Origin: Dehalococcoidia bacterium
GTDB taxonomy: Bacteria; Chloroflexota; Dehalococcoidia; SAR202; UBA11138
Assembly: GCA_012270625.1 (NCBI GenBank)
Contig: JAAXHZ010000332.1
Span: forward strand, 1-6,836
DNA length: 6,836 nt
Reading direction: 5' to 3'
Below, piece after piece: positions 1 to 5,683 of this stretch (position 1 is its first letter; the number at the start of each line of letters is the position of its first letter). Under the pieces are notes generated by a model that saw only the letters and a program-made list of their open reading frames with translations, did not search any database and had not been told where the DNA came from. The position numbers and the translations under genes were made by a program.

Positions 1-90
1 AACACCTGGCGCTTCTGGGACATCTCGAACTCGCGCGACCTGATCGGTTACGAACCCGAGGACGATGCCGAGCAGTGGAGAACGGGCTGA
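1..90 (+). CDS. C-terminal end of a probable NAD-dependent epimerase/dehydratase (partial)
   Basis: Frame 1 is open from the first base of the window to a TGA at 88-90, giving 29 residues. The end reads NTWRFWDISNSRDLIGYEPE followed by DDAEQW and a short tail. A motif of the form W(D)-x-S-x-x-R-x-x-(I/L)-G-Y-x-P-x-D-D is the usual C-terminus of extended short-chain dehydrogenases (NAD-dependent epimerase/dehydratase family, e.g. uronate dehydrogenase-like proteins), where it closes the substrate-binding lobe. The Rossmann part and catalytic residues lie outside the window, so substrate and cofactor cannot be judged. The gene converges on the ABC-importer operon, with only 7 bp between the two stop codons and no visible terminator hairpin. 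The family call rests on this short tail only. Confidence 0.6.
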   Translation, partial: NTWRFWDISNSRDLIGYEPEDDAEQWRTG

Positions 91-97
91 GGCTGGT

Positions 98-1111
98 TTA
101 CGGCCACTTTACTTTGCCGTCTTCGTAGATGTCCTCTAGAAACTCGTTAGTGAACGCCGAGCTTACGTCCTGGGAGGCTGGCAGGGCCTCGTACTTGAGC
201 AGCGAGTCGTGGAACTCCTGCCACTGATCTTCGGTCATCCATCCCAGGCCGTTGGCGTCGGTGTGCGGCGAGACGGCGTCCGCGAACTCGGCGTCTAGCA
301 TGAATCGCATGTGTTCGCGGTCCGCATTCTCAGCGTACTCGAGCACGATGTCGAGCGTCTCCTCCGTGTTGGCGGCCGCGAACTCCAACCCTTTCATCGT
401 CGCCTTCAGGAAGCGCTCTACGGTGTCTGAGTCTTCGTCGATCTGGTTCTGACGGACGATGTATGTGAGTCCCAGCGTCGGCACGCCGTAATCGGCGGCG
501 TCGAACATGTTCATGTCGAAGCCCAGCCCTCGGATGATGTTGGGTTCGTTGGACTTGAACGCAGCCAGAACATCTACCTGGCCCTCGGTGAGAACGCGAG
601 GATCGAACCCAACCCTGACTTCCTGGATACGCGAGCGGTCAACTCCCTCGGCCTCCAGGATTGCCAGATAGTCGGGTGGGATGCTGACCTTGTATCCGAA
701 CGTCTTGCCCTCCCAGTCTTTCGGGGCGCTGATACCCGAGTCTGAAAGGGCCAGGAACGCCTGCTGACCGCGCTGCCCGAACAGCGCGATGGCGACTATG
801 GGCAGACCCGGCTCGGCGCGTCTGCTGAGTACCGAGTTGCCGTCAACGGTCGTGAAATCCACCTCACCGGCCATGAGCAGGTTGAGATGCTCGCCGGTAG
901 AGTGCTGGATATCGACGTCCAGACCCTGCTCATCGAAGTAGCCCTTCTCCTCGGCGACGTAGGCCGCGACGAATGGCAGATTGGCCTGGGGTCTGAACCC
1001 GGCCATGAACGTAACGGATCTGGGGTCGGTCTCGCCGAAAGAGCATCCGGCAAGGCAGAGCAGGACGGCGAGTGCAATCAAGGGAGTCTTATAATTTCGG
1101 TTTATGTTCAT
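98..1111 (-). CDS. ABC transporter substrate-binding lipoprotein, NMT1/THI5-like
   Basis: This 337-residue protein is the extracytoplasmic solute receptor of the importer encoded with the two genes upstream. It begins with a short basic n-region, a hydrophobic core at about residues 10-21 and a lipobox LAGC ending at Cys23. It should therefore be exported, lipidated on Cys23 and anchored to the outer face of the cytoplasmic membrane. The mature part follows the NMT1/THI5 pattern: an early segment FVAAYVAEEKGYFDEQGLDV (about residues 47-66), then a stretch in which the protein samples 'LLMAGEVDFTTVDGN' (about 78-92). Family members bind thiamin pyrimidine precursors, taurine or other sulfonates, or nitrate; the sequence alone does not choose among these. 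The ATG at 1109-1111 lies 25 nt after the permease stop, with only a weak GGAA as ribosome site, which fits cotranscription as the last gene of the operon. Length is normal for the family. Confidence 0.9.
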   Translation of the reverse strand: MNINRNYKTPLIALAVLLCLAGCSFGETDPRSVTFMAGFRPQANLPFVAAYVAEEKGYFDEQGLDVDIQHSTGEHLNLLMAGEVDFTTVDGNSVLSRRAEPGLPIVAIALFGQRGQQAFLALSDSGISAPKDWEGKTFGYKVSIPPDYLAILEAEGVDRSRIQEVRVGFDPRVLTEGQVDVLAAFKSNEPNIIRGLGFDMNMFDAADYGVPTLGLTYIVRQNQIDEDSDTVERFLKATMKGLEFAAANTEETLDIVLEYAENADREHMRFMLDAEFADAVSPHTDANGLGWMTEDQWQEFHDSLLKYEALPASQDVSSAFTNEFLEDIYEDGKVKWP

Positions 1112-1136
1112 GTCATTCCGTTCAGTCTATACGGGT

Positions 1137-2072
1137 TTACCATTGCCTATCCGATCCTAGCTCCGTATCGTGCCAGAACAGCGCTCTTCGCTCCAACACT
1201 GAAGTCAGGATCGTGAGCACGATTCCCAGTGCGGACAGCACCAGTATGGCCGCGAACAGTGTCGGCATGTCGAGGTTGCTGTGGGCCACAATGATGACGC
1301 TGCCAAGTCCCCTGTCGGCGCTGAACCACTCTCCAACCACTGCCCCGATGACCGAGAGTGGAATCGCCACTCGAAAGGCCGCAAACAGATATGGGGTCGC
1401 GCTGGGAACGCGAAGAAGGGTGAAGACCTGGCGACGAGAGGCGTGGATCGATCTGAGGAAGTCCAGCGCGCCCGGATCGACCGATCTGAATCCGGTCACT
1501 CCGTTGACGAGCACGGGGAAGAAGGTGATAAGGGCTGCAATCAGCACCTTCGGGACAGGCCCGAATCCGAACCAGATCACGAAGAGCGGCGCGACCGCGA
1601 CGATCGGAGTCACCTTGACGAGTATGGCAAGCGGGTAGAGGCTCCGCTCGATCAGTCGGGAGTGGGCCATGAGTGTCGCGCCGACGAGTGCGACCGTCGT
1701 GCCGAGCAGGAATCCGCCGGCTGCCTCCGCCAGCGTGATCAAGCCGTGAACAATGAAGAAATCCAGGTCTCCGAAAAGGCGCGACAGGACCACAGATGGC
1801 GCCGGAATGATGTAGACGGGGGTGTTGGAGACGTTCGTCCAGACTTCCCATATTACGCAGACCACTGTAAGCGCGACCACCGGCGGCAACACGTATAGCA
1901 GCGTTGGAGACGTCAGTGCGCTCGATCGACGAGACGCAGCGGCTACGTCGGTGTCCGGCGAGGATCTGCGAATCGAGTTGGCCGGTTTATCCAACGGACA
2001 CTCGCTGTCCGCGATCGCCGTGGGCGAGCAGATCGTGGAGCCGGTACGTGTATTCCAGGAACTCAGGCTCAC
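1137..2072 (-). CDS. ABC transporter permease, SsuC/TauC type
   Basis: This is the inner-membrane channel subunit (binding-protein-dependent transport permease). As read from the GTG at 2072 it has 311 residues, with about six membrane segments near residues 58-78, 108-131, 145-168, 173-190, 227-246 and 268-288. The cytoplasmic EAA loop that docks on the ATPase is at about 201-235 (LDFLRSIHASRRQVF, then LRVPSATPYLFAAFRVA). The start is uncertain. The GTG at 2072 would overlap the ATPase gene by 86 nt, and its GGAG is only one base away, too close to work well. A TTG at 1994 overlaps the ATPase stop in TTGGATAA, would give 285 residues (closer to the family norm) and would allow translational coupling. 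Residues 1-26 are hydrophilic and look like ATPase-frame shadow. I favour 1994 slightly but report the longer open frame. The partners are the ATPase upstream and the binding lipoprotein downstream. Confidence 0.88.
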   Translation of the reverse strand: MSLSSWNTRTGSTICSPTAIADSECPLDKPANSIRRSSPDTDVAAASRRSSALTSPTLLYVLPPVVALTVVCVIWEVWTNVSNTPVYIIPAPSVVLSRLFGDLDFFIVHGLITLAEAAGGFLLGTTVALVGATLMAHSRLIERSLYPLAILVKVTPIVAVAPLFVIWFGFGPVPKVLIAALITFFPVLVNGVTGFRSVDPGALDFLRSIHASRRQVFTLLRVPSATPYLFAAFRVAIPLSVIGAVVGEWFSADRGLGSVIIVAHSNLDMPTLFAAILVLSALGIVLTILTSVLERRALFWHDTELGSDRQW

Positions 2073-2790
2073 GCTCCATGTGGCTCAACCTGGGACGCGG
2101 GAGGTCTATGTCCAGCACCGACACGATCCGGCCCGGACGATCGGATATGACTGCCACCCTGTCGGAGAGAGCCACTGCCTCGGCGATGCTGTGCGTGACG
2201 AACACGACGGTCTTCTTGTCGGCCTCCCATATGCGCAGCAGCTCGTAGCGCATAGAGGCCCGGGTGATCTCGTCAAGTGCGCCGAAGGGCTCGTCCATCA
2301 GGAACAGGGACGCTCCGACGGCGATGGCGCGCGCAAGCGCCGTCCGCTGCTGCATACCGCCTGAGAGCTGGTGAGGATAGTAGTCGGCAAAGCCGGTGAG
2401 CCCTACGGTCTCAATCAGGTCTTCGACGCTTGCGCGATTCCCGCCACCCACTCGCTGGTCCACGTCCAGCGGTAGGTGAATGTTGGCGGCCACGGACCGC
2501 CAGGGGAGCAGTGACGGCTCCTGGAGCACGTACCCGATCTCCCTTCCGGTCTGCGCCTGAGCCGGTGTCTGGCCGTCGATTGTGATGACGCCGGAGTCCG
2601 GTTCGATGAGACCGGCGATTAGCCGGAGCAGTGTGGACTTGCCGCATCCGCTTGGGCCGAGCAGCGAAACGAACTCACCGTGGGCTACGTTGAGCGTGAC
2701 GTTATCGACGACTCTGATCAGGCCGTTGCCTGAGTCGAAGCTCTTGTGAATCCTGGTGACTTGCAGATGTAGCTGTGCTGAGGCGGTCAT
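1987..2790 (-). CDS. ABC transporter ATP-binding protein, SsuB/TauB type
   Basis: This 267-residue cytoplasmic ATPase powers the importer. In this numbering the motifs are all intact: Walker A GPSGCGKST at 45-53, Q-loop Gln90 in GYVLQEP, signature LSGGMQQR at 142-149, Walker B LFLMDEP at 162-168 with Glu167 as catalytic base, D-loop GALD at 170-173 and switch His190 in FVTHS. The sequence 'EPSLLPW' after the Q-loop is typical of the nitrate/sulfonate/taurine ATPase group. The frame stays open upstream to a GTG at 2841, but I choose the ATG at 2788-2790. It has AGGA four bases upstream (2795-2798), family homology begins just after it, and the extra 17 codons run into the extragenic repeat. 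It is the first gene of the operon ATPase-permease-binding protein. Confidence 0.93.
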   Translation of the reverse strand: MTASAQLHLQVTRIHKSFDSGNGLIRVVDNVTLNVAHGEFVSLLGPSGCGKSTLLRLIAGLIEPDSGVITIDGQTPAQAQTGREIGYVLQEPSLLPWRSVAANIHLPLDVDQRVGGGNRASVEDLIETVGLTGFADYYPHQLSGGMQQRTALARAIAVGASLFLMDEPFGALDEITRASMRYELLRIWEADKKTVVFVTHSIAEAVALSDRVAVISDRPGRIVSVLDIDLPRPRLSHMEREPEFLEYTYRLHDLLAHGDRGQRVSVG

Positions 2791-2794
2791 TGCA

Positions 2795-2798
2795 TCCT
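2795..2798 (-). promoter_or_regulatory. Ribosome binding site of the ABC ATPase gene
   Basis: On the minus strand the sequence reads CAGGATGCA followed by ATG at 2790, so AGGA lies four bases before the start. This decides the shorter start over the in-frame GTG at 2841. The site lies inside the left copy of the 8-bp direct repeat ATCCTGTA (2794-2801) that flanks the palindromic element, so the element boundary falls immediately upstream of the translation signal. Confidence 0.6.
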
Positions 2799-2802
2799 GT
2801 AC

Positions 2803-2813
2803 AGCCTGTATCA
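2803..2813 (+). repeat. Left terminal inverted repeat of the palindromic element
   Basis: AGCCTGTATCA here is the exact reverse complement of TGATACAGGCT at 3020-3030. With the preceding bases it also forms a short direct repeat, CCTGTA-cag-CCTGTA. A regulator-binding site upstream of the ABC operon is therefore an alternative reading. Confidence 0.6.
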
Positions 2814-2830
2814 GTTTGATAGGCGGGGAT

Positions 2831-2902
2831 TTCACCCTCACCCTAGCCCTCTCCCAGAGGGAGCTGACAGGGGTAGGTATTCGTGCTTTTCACCCTCACC
2901 CC
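2831..2902 (+). repeat. Direct repeat of TTCACCCTCACC units
   Basis: TTCACCCTCACC occurs at 2831-2842 and again at 2889-2900. Each copy is followed a few bases later by CCCTCTCCC (2847-2855 and 2905-2913). A third, inverted partial copy of the unit lies at about 2964-2995. The unit resembles a widely dispersed extragenic repeat of bacterial genomes; this is memory-based and not checked. Confidence 0.7.
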
Positions 2903-2904
2903 AA

Positions 2905-2925
2905 CCCTCTCCCTCAGGGAGAGGG
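2905..2925 (+). repeat. Central perfect hairpin of the palindromic element
   Basis: CCCTCTCCC (2905-2913), loop TCA, then GGGAGAGGG (2917-2925) form a nine-base perfect stem with a three-base loop. No run of T follows on either strand, so it is not a standard intrinsic terminator, although it would fold strongly in DNA or RNA. Confidence 0.75.
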
Positions 2926-3019
2926 AGCCTGTTGGTTGGGATTTGAGCTTGTCTGTCCATGTTTACCTACCCCAGTCAGCCCAGAGGGAGAGGGAACACT
3001 TGGCTCTTCCCGACTGAAT

Positions 3020-3030
3020 TGATACAGGCT
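3020..3030 (+). repeat. Right terminal inverted repeat of the palindromic element
   Basis: TGATACAGGCT is the exact reverse complement of 2803-2813. TACAGG at 3023-3028 and CCTGTA at 3035-3040 also form a six-base palindrome with a six-base spacer, so an operator for the gene starting at 3114 is a competing explanation. Confidence 0.6.
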
Positions 3031-3101
3031 CTATCCTGTAGTTTACCACCCTGCTATACGCCAAATCCGCTATCATGTCTGAGTTCACAGACAGACGAGT
3101 C

Positions 3102-3106
3102 AGGAG
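3102..3106 (+). promoter_or_regulatory. Ribosome binding site deciding the start at 3114
   Basis: AGGAG at 3102-3106 stands seven bases before the ATG at 3114, close to ideal spacing. The in-frame ATG at 3075 has no comparable site, so the shorter protein is preferred. Confidence 0.8.
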
Positions 3107-3113
3107 CGAAACT

Positions 3114-3437
3114 ATGTACCTGGTTAGACGGATATTCAACACGAAGCCGGGAGCGGCGAGGCAGGTTGCGAGTCTCGTCCACAAGCAGGCGCAGATCTAC
3201 CATGACGCCGGTCATCGCAGCGAGTTCAGGGTCTATTTCAACGGCGGCACGGTGCCCGGTGAGAACAACGTCGTGGTGCTGGAGTGGACCGATGAGGCGC
3301 TGATGTCTCCCATGCGCGGCGGGAACGAGATCCCGCCCGAGGTGTACGACGTGGGCTCGCAGGTGCGTGAGCTGACAGAGGGCAACCGGATCGAGTTCAT
3401 GGAGCTGATGACGCCTGACAAGATGATGGACGTCTAG
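3114..3437 (+). CDS. Small protein of unknown function, possible dimeric alpha-beta barrel
   Basis: This 107-residue soluble protein has no signal peptide or membrane segment. The start MYLVRRIFNTKPG is chosen because of a strong AGGAG seven bases upstream; an in-frame ATG at 3075 would add 13 residues without a good ribosome site. The pattern is a first strand (YLVRRIFNTKPG), a helix (ARQVASLVHKQAQIYHDAG), a strand (EFRVYFNGG), a strand ending in Trp-Thr (NNVVVLEWTDEAL), then a C-terminal helix. It resembles the ferredoxin-like alpha+beta barrel of NIPSNAP, Dabb and antibiotic-biosynthesis-monooxygenase proteins. That is fold-level inference only, and no catalytic residue can be named. The gene reads away from the ABC operon across the palindromic element and converges on the P-loop NTPase gene with 15 bp between stops. 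Confidence 0.72.
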   Translation: MYLVRRIFNTKPGAARQVASLVHKQAQIYHDAGHRSEFRVYFNGGTVPGENNVVVLEWTDEALMSPMRGGNEIPPEVYDVGSQVRELTEGNRIEFMELMTPDKMMDV

Positions 3438-3452
3438 CGATTCACGACTGCG

Positions 3453-4034
3453 TCAATCGGAGGTAATGGATAGCGTATCCAGCCATCTATTGGTCGTCCT
3501 GGGCGAGTGAAACCGCAGGACGCGCAGGTGGCTGTACTCAGGCAGGTCGAAAGCCGACAGGTATCTGCGGCCACGCGACCAGTGTGTCTTGAACACCCAC
3601 AGGAAGAGCGAGTCCTTCGTGAGGAAGTGGCCCCAGAGACTCTCCCTGTTGCCGTTCCACAGCTCGGTCCTGCGCGCGGCCCGCCCTATGGTGCGCCACC
3701 ATAGACGCCAGAACACGACTGGGAACTTGTAGTCTAGCCAGATGACAGCCGTCGCTCTGGGCCACACGATGTCCCTGGCGACGCTGTAGTTGCCGTCGGC
3801 TACCCAACGGTCGCCAGACAGCGCTTCGTCCAGTCGTTGTCTGAAGATGTCGTTGGGAGTCTCGGTCCAGTTGGGACCGTGACGGTAGGCGTCGAACTCG
3901 ACGTGCGGAGATCCCAGTCTCGATGCCAGGTCACGCGCGAAGGTCGTCTTTCCGGATCCGGAAGTGCCGAGAACCACGACCCTGTCAAGGGTTGGGCGGT
4001 CTTCTGCCAAGCTGATGGGACGTACGAGAGGCAA
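3453..4034 (-). CDS. P-loop NTPase, adenylate kinase/FlaR-like
   Basis: This 193-residue cytoplasmic protein has a clear Walker A, GTSGSGKTT, at residues 23-31 (Lys29, Thr30), directly after the first strand DRVVVL. It is followed by FARDLASRL, FDAYRHGPNWTETP (about 47-60), the conserved GDRWVADGNYS (about 74-84), DIVWPRATAVIWLDY (about 88-102) and ELWNGNRE (about 124-131). This order matches the adenylate-kinase-like proteins often labelled 'topology modulation protein' FlaR or 'AAA family ATPase'. They probably phosphorylate a nucleotide or small molecule, but the true substrate is unknown. The start is a TTG at 4032-4034, supported by AGGAG six bases upstream and by N-terminal family length. 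The gene diverges from the dehydrogenase gene and converges on the small gene ending at 3437. I see no sign of damage. Confidence 0.85.
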   Translation of the reverse strand: MPLVRPISLAEDRPTLDRVVVLGTSGSGKTTFARDLASRLGSPHVEFDAYRHGPNWTETPNDIFRQRLDEALSGDRWVADGNYSVARDIVWPRATAVIWLDYKFPVVFWRLWWRTIGRAARRTELWNGNRESLWGHFLTKDSLFLWVFKTHWSRGRRYLSAFDLPEYSHLRVLRFHSPRTTNRWLDTLSITSD

Positions 4035-4040
4035 GGTGGT

Positions 4041-4045
4041 CTCCT
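4041..4045 (-). promoter_or_regulatory. Ribosome binding site supporting a TTG start
   Basis: On the minus strand TAGGAG is followed by ACCACC and then TTG at 4034, a six-base spacer. No in-frame ATG near the start has a comparable site, so the P-loop NTPase most likely uses the TTG. Confidence 0.7.
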
Positions 4046-4063
4046 ACATTGGGAAGATCGGCC

Positions 4064-4072
4064 TGATATTGT
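4064..4072 (+). promoter_or_regulatory. Candidate extended -10 element for the dehydrogenase gene
   Basis: TGATATTGT fits an extended -10 (TG, one base, then TATTGT, four of six matches to TATAAT). It sits about 30 bp before the dehydrogenase ATG in the 67-bp divergent gap. I see no convincing -35 box, so this is a weak call. Confidence 0.3.
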
Positions 4073-4087
4073 AGCACTGAGACCGAC

Positions 4088-4092
4088 GGAGG
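4088..4092 (+). promoter_or_regulatory. Ribosome binding site of the SDR gene
   Basis: GGAGG stands nine bases before the ATG at 4102 and confirms that start. Confidence 0.75.
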
Positions 4093-4101
4093 TTCTGGAA
4101 C

Positions 4102-4872
4102 ATGCGCCTGAAGGACAAAGTCGCGCTGATTACGGGCGCGGGATCGGGGATAGGCAGAGACACCGCCGTCCTGTTCGCCGAGGAGGGCGCCGTCGTGGTC
4201 GCCGCCGACCTGACGGGCGACAGCGCTCAGGAGACGGTCGATGCGATCCTGAAAGCGGGTGGTCGCGCCGTGTCGATCACCGGCGACGTAACAGACTCCG
4301 CAGACGCTGAGCGGATGGTCAGAGCCGCAGTCGAGAACTTCGGAAAGCTCGACCTGCTGGTCAACAGCGCGGGCCTCACCTCGCGACACTCGTCCCTGGA
4401 AGGGGCGTCTCCAGAAGAAGCCTGGGAGCGTGTCATCGAGGTCAACCTCAAGGGCACATACATGGTTAGCTGGTTTGCAGTGCCTGAGATGGAGCGAGCC
4501 GGTGGCGGTTCGATCATCAACCTGGCATCGATCATGGGGCTGGTGGGCTATCCGGTAGGGATCGGCGGCGGCTTCAACCCGTATCCGCCGTCGAAGGGCG
4601 GTGTGGTCCAGTTCACAAGGACGCTCGCCGTGGACAGCGCGCGGAAGAACATCCGCGTGAACTGTCTCTGCCCGGGATTCATCGCGACCAATCTCACGAG
4701 GGGTCTGACCGAGGACCCGGACATGCTCAACAGGCTCGAATCGCTTCATCCCATGGGGCGGCTCGGTCAGCCGCGTGAGGTGGCCTACGCTGCGCTGTAC
4801 CTGGCTTCGGACGACGCGCGTCACGTCACCGGGACCGCGCTGACCGTCGATGGAGGATACACAGCCTGGTAG
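4102..4872 (+). CDS. Short-chain dehydrogenase/reductase (classical SDR)
   Basis: This 256-residue cytoplasmic oxidoreductase is of normal length for classical SDRs. The cofactor motif TGAGSGIG is at residues 11-18. Asp36 at the end of the second strand (VVAADLT) points to NAD(H) rather than NADP(H). Asp62 in GDVTD should bind the adenine, and NSAG at 88-91 is the usual NNAG with one change. The catalytic tetrad is complete: Asn115, Ser143, Tyr161 and Lys165 (YPPSK). The C-terminal part PGFIATNLTR and VTGTALTVDGGYTAW matches the FabG-like group that acts on hydroxyacyl, sugar or alcohol substrates; the substrate cannot be read from the sequence. Its loop at 150-160 (YPVGIGGGFNP) is glycine-rich. 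The start has GGAGG nine bases upstream. It is a single plus-strand gene, divergent from the P-loop NTPase gene and convergent with the VLRF1 gene, with 79 bp between stops. Confidence 0.93.
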   Translation: MRLKDKVALITGAGSGIGRDTAVLFAEEGAVVVAADLTGDSAQETVDAILKAGGRAVSITGDVTDSADAERMVRAAVENFGKLDLLVNSAGLTSRHSSLEGASPEEAWERVIEVNLKGTYMVSWFAVPEMERAGGGSIINLASIMGLVGYPVGIGGGFNPYPPSKGGVVQFTRTLAVDSARKNIRVNCLCPGFIATNLTRGLTEDPDMLNRLESLHPMGRLGQPREVAYAALYLASDDARHVTGTALTVDGGYTAW

Positions 4873-4902
4873 AGGAGTGAGTGGAGAGAAGTGAGGAGTG
4901 AG
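4872..4902 (+). repeat. Short direct repeat GAGGAGTGAG
   Basis: GAGGAGTGAG occurs at 4872-4881 and 4893-4902, separated by a similar purine-rich stretch, immediately after the dehydrogenase stop. The rest of the convergent gap, to 4951, shows no hairpin with a T-run and no small gene. Confidence 0.5.
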
Positions 4903-4951
4903 ATCACCGCACTGCCTCCCTAGATCGGGGCTATGGAGATTTTCTTCGTGG

Positions 4952-5683
4952 TCACAAGAATGTGACGCGGCTCTTCCACATCTCGTAAGAGATGGACTCC
5001 AGCGCCTTTTGGTTCGGTCGGTCCACGGGGAGCAGTCGCGACAGCGTCTTCGGCTCCAGATCCTGCATCAGCCGGCAGCGTTTGGTGAAGCCGTTCAGAG
5101 TGCCTCTCTCGCCTCCGAGCATCACGTAGTCCATCTTACGGAGAAAAGGCTCGAACACGGTGCGTGTCATGCGGCACGTCGTGTCGTACATCTCTCTGAT
5201 CAGGCGCTCGCGGCTGCGCTCGAACCGGCGCTGCGAGCTGCCCCCGGCGCGGTGCCTGCTCTTGACGTAGCGCGTGTCCGTCTTGGTCGCGAGCAGACTG
5301 TTGCCACTCAGCACGGCGACGGCGTACCTGCCGAGTCTGAGCAGCACGACACCGACAACCGGCTCCGAGCTCAGCAGGTCGAGGATGGGCTTCGCCGCCA
5401 CGCCAGCCGCCATGACGTCCACGGTAAGCGGGAATGGCGGCTGGATTGCAACCGTCCTGTCCGGGGACAAGAACACGGCGATGCCGGTGTCACTCTTTCC
5501 TATGTCGGCCAGCGCGTCAGCCGCCCGCGATCTGTACGGCTCCGACTCAGGCAGAAGGTGTTTTTGTAAACAGTCGCGCGCGTCGAGCGTCTGCGCGGAT
5601 ATGCAGACAGTCGCGGCGCAGCCTTCAGAGTCGAGCTCTTCCAGCAGGCGACGGACGGCGCGTTTGGACATCTGTCTGTGCAT
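4952..5683 (-). CDS. Vms1/VLRF1-family putative peptidyl-tRNA hydrolase
   Basis: This 243-residue soluble protein has a central segment TDTRYVKSRHRAGGSSQRRF (about 135-154) followed by ERSRERL. A basic approach, a GGxSQ loop and then RRFxRxRE is the signature of the VLRF1 branch of the eRF1/aRF1 fold. That branch includes yeast Vms1, human ANKZF1 and bacterial homologues named acVLRF1/bVLRF1. In those proteins the loop glutamine (here Gln151) corresponds to the Gln of the GGQ motif and supports release of nascent chains from tRNA on stalled large ribosomal subunits. Activity of this protein is inferred. Residues 66-130 form alternating hydrophobic strands of the fold, and the C-terminal third is helical and basic. 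The N-terminal 62 residues are duplicated in a truncated copy at 6546-6809. The start ATG at 5681-5683 has only GGGGTG upstream; Met5 is an alternative. The gene diverges from the toxin-antitoxin pair with 95 bp between. Confidence 0.75.
   Translation of the reverse strand: MHRQMSKRAVRRLLEELDSEGCAATVCISAQTLDARDCLQKHLLPESEPYRSRAADALADIGKSDTGIAVFLSPDRTVAIQPPFPLTVDVMAAGVAAKPILDLLSSEPVVGVVLLRLGRYAVAVLSGNSLLATKTDTRYVKSRHRAGGSSQRRFERSRERLIREMYDTTCRMTRTVFEPFLRKMDYVMLGGERGTLNGFTKRCRLMQDLEPKTLSRLLPVDRPNQKALESISYEMWKSRVTFL

Larger units (their letters stand above)
2802..3032. mobile_element. Palindromic foldback/MITE-like intergenic element
   Basis: This intergenic block of about 231 bp has no credible gene and is built from nested inverted repeats. 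Its ends carry an 11-bp perfect terminal inverted repeat, AGCCTGTATCA at 2803-2813 and TGATACAGGCT at 3020-3030. Inside are inverted pairs at 2847-2855/2986-2994 (CCCTCTCCC and its complement), at 2864-2879/2964-2979 (15 of 16 bases) and at 2900-2906/2934-2940 (CCCAACC), and a central hairpin at 2905-2925. All centres fall between 2915 and 2922. The 8-mer ATCCTGTA flanks the block on both sides (2794-2801 and 3033-3040), one or two bases outside the inverted repeats, like a target-site duplication. The internal 'TTCACCCTCACCC...CTCTCCC' text resembles a dispersed extragenic repeat I have seen in many bacterial genomes. Calling it a mobile element is inference, because no transposase or second copy lies in the window. 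Confidence 0.5.

Noticed and set aside
1147..1851. Minus-strand open frame of 234 codons within the permease gene
   Set aside because: It is an alternate frame of the permease with an Arg/His/Pro-rich translation and no ribosome site. The permease frame has clear membrane segments and the EAA loop.
2905..2925. Intrinsic transcription terminator
   Set aside because: The stem is strong, but no T-run follows on either strand, and the hairpin lies between divergent genes where no terminator is needed.
2831..2995. CRISPR array
   Set aside because: There are only two direct units plus one inverted partial copy, with unequal spacing and variable ends, and no cas gene nearby.
2756..3022. Plus-strand open frame through the palindromic element
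   Set aside because: Its translation follows the repeated CCCTCACCC text (TLALSQ, HPHPNPLPQGEG), an artefact commonly seen when this extragenic repeat is translated; it starts antisense to the ATPase gene.
3075..3113. Upstream in-frame ATG for the small gene at 3114
   Set aside because: It has no ribosome site, whereas the ATG at 3114 has AGGAG at seven bases.
3985..4824. Long minus-strand open frame of 279 codons opposite the dehydrogenase gene
   Set aside because: It lies wholly antisense to a well-supported SDR gene and its translation is low-complexity, rich in Arg and His with no family pattern. Long antisense frames are common in GC-rich codon use.
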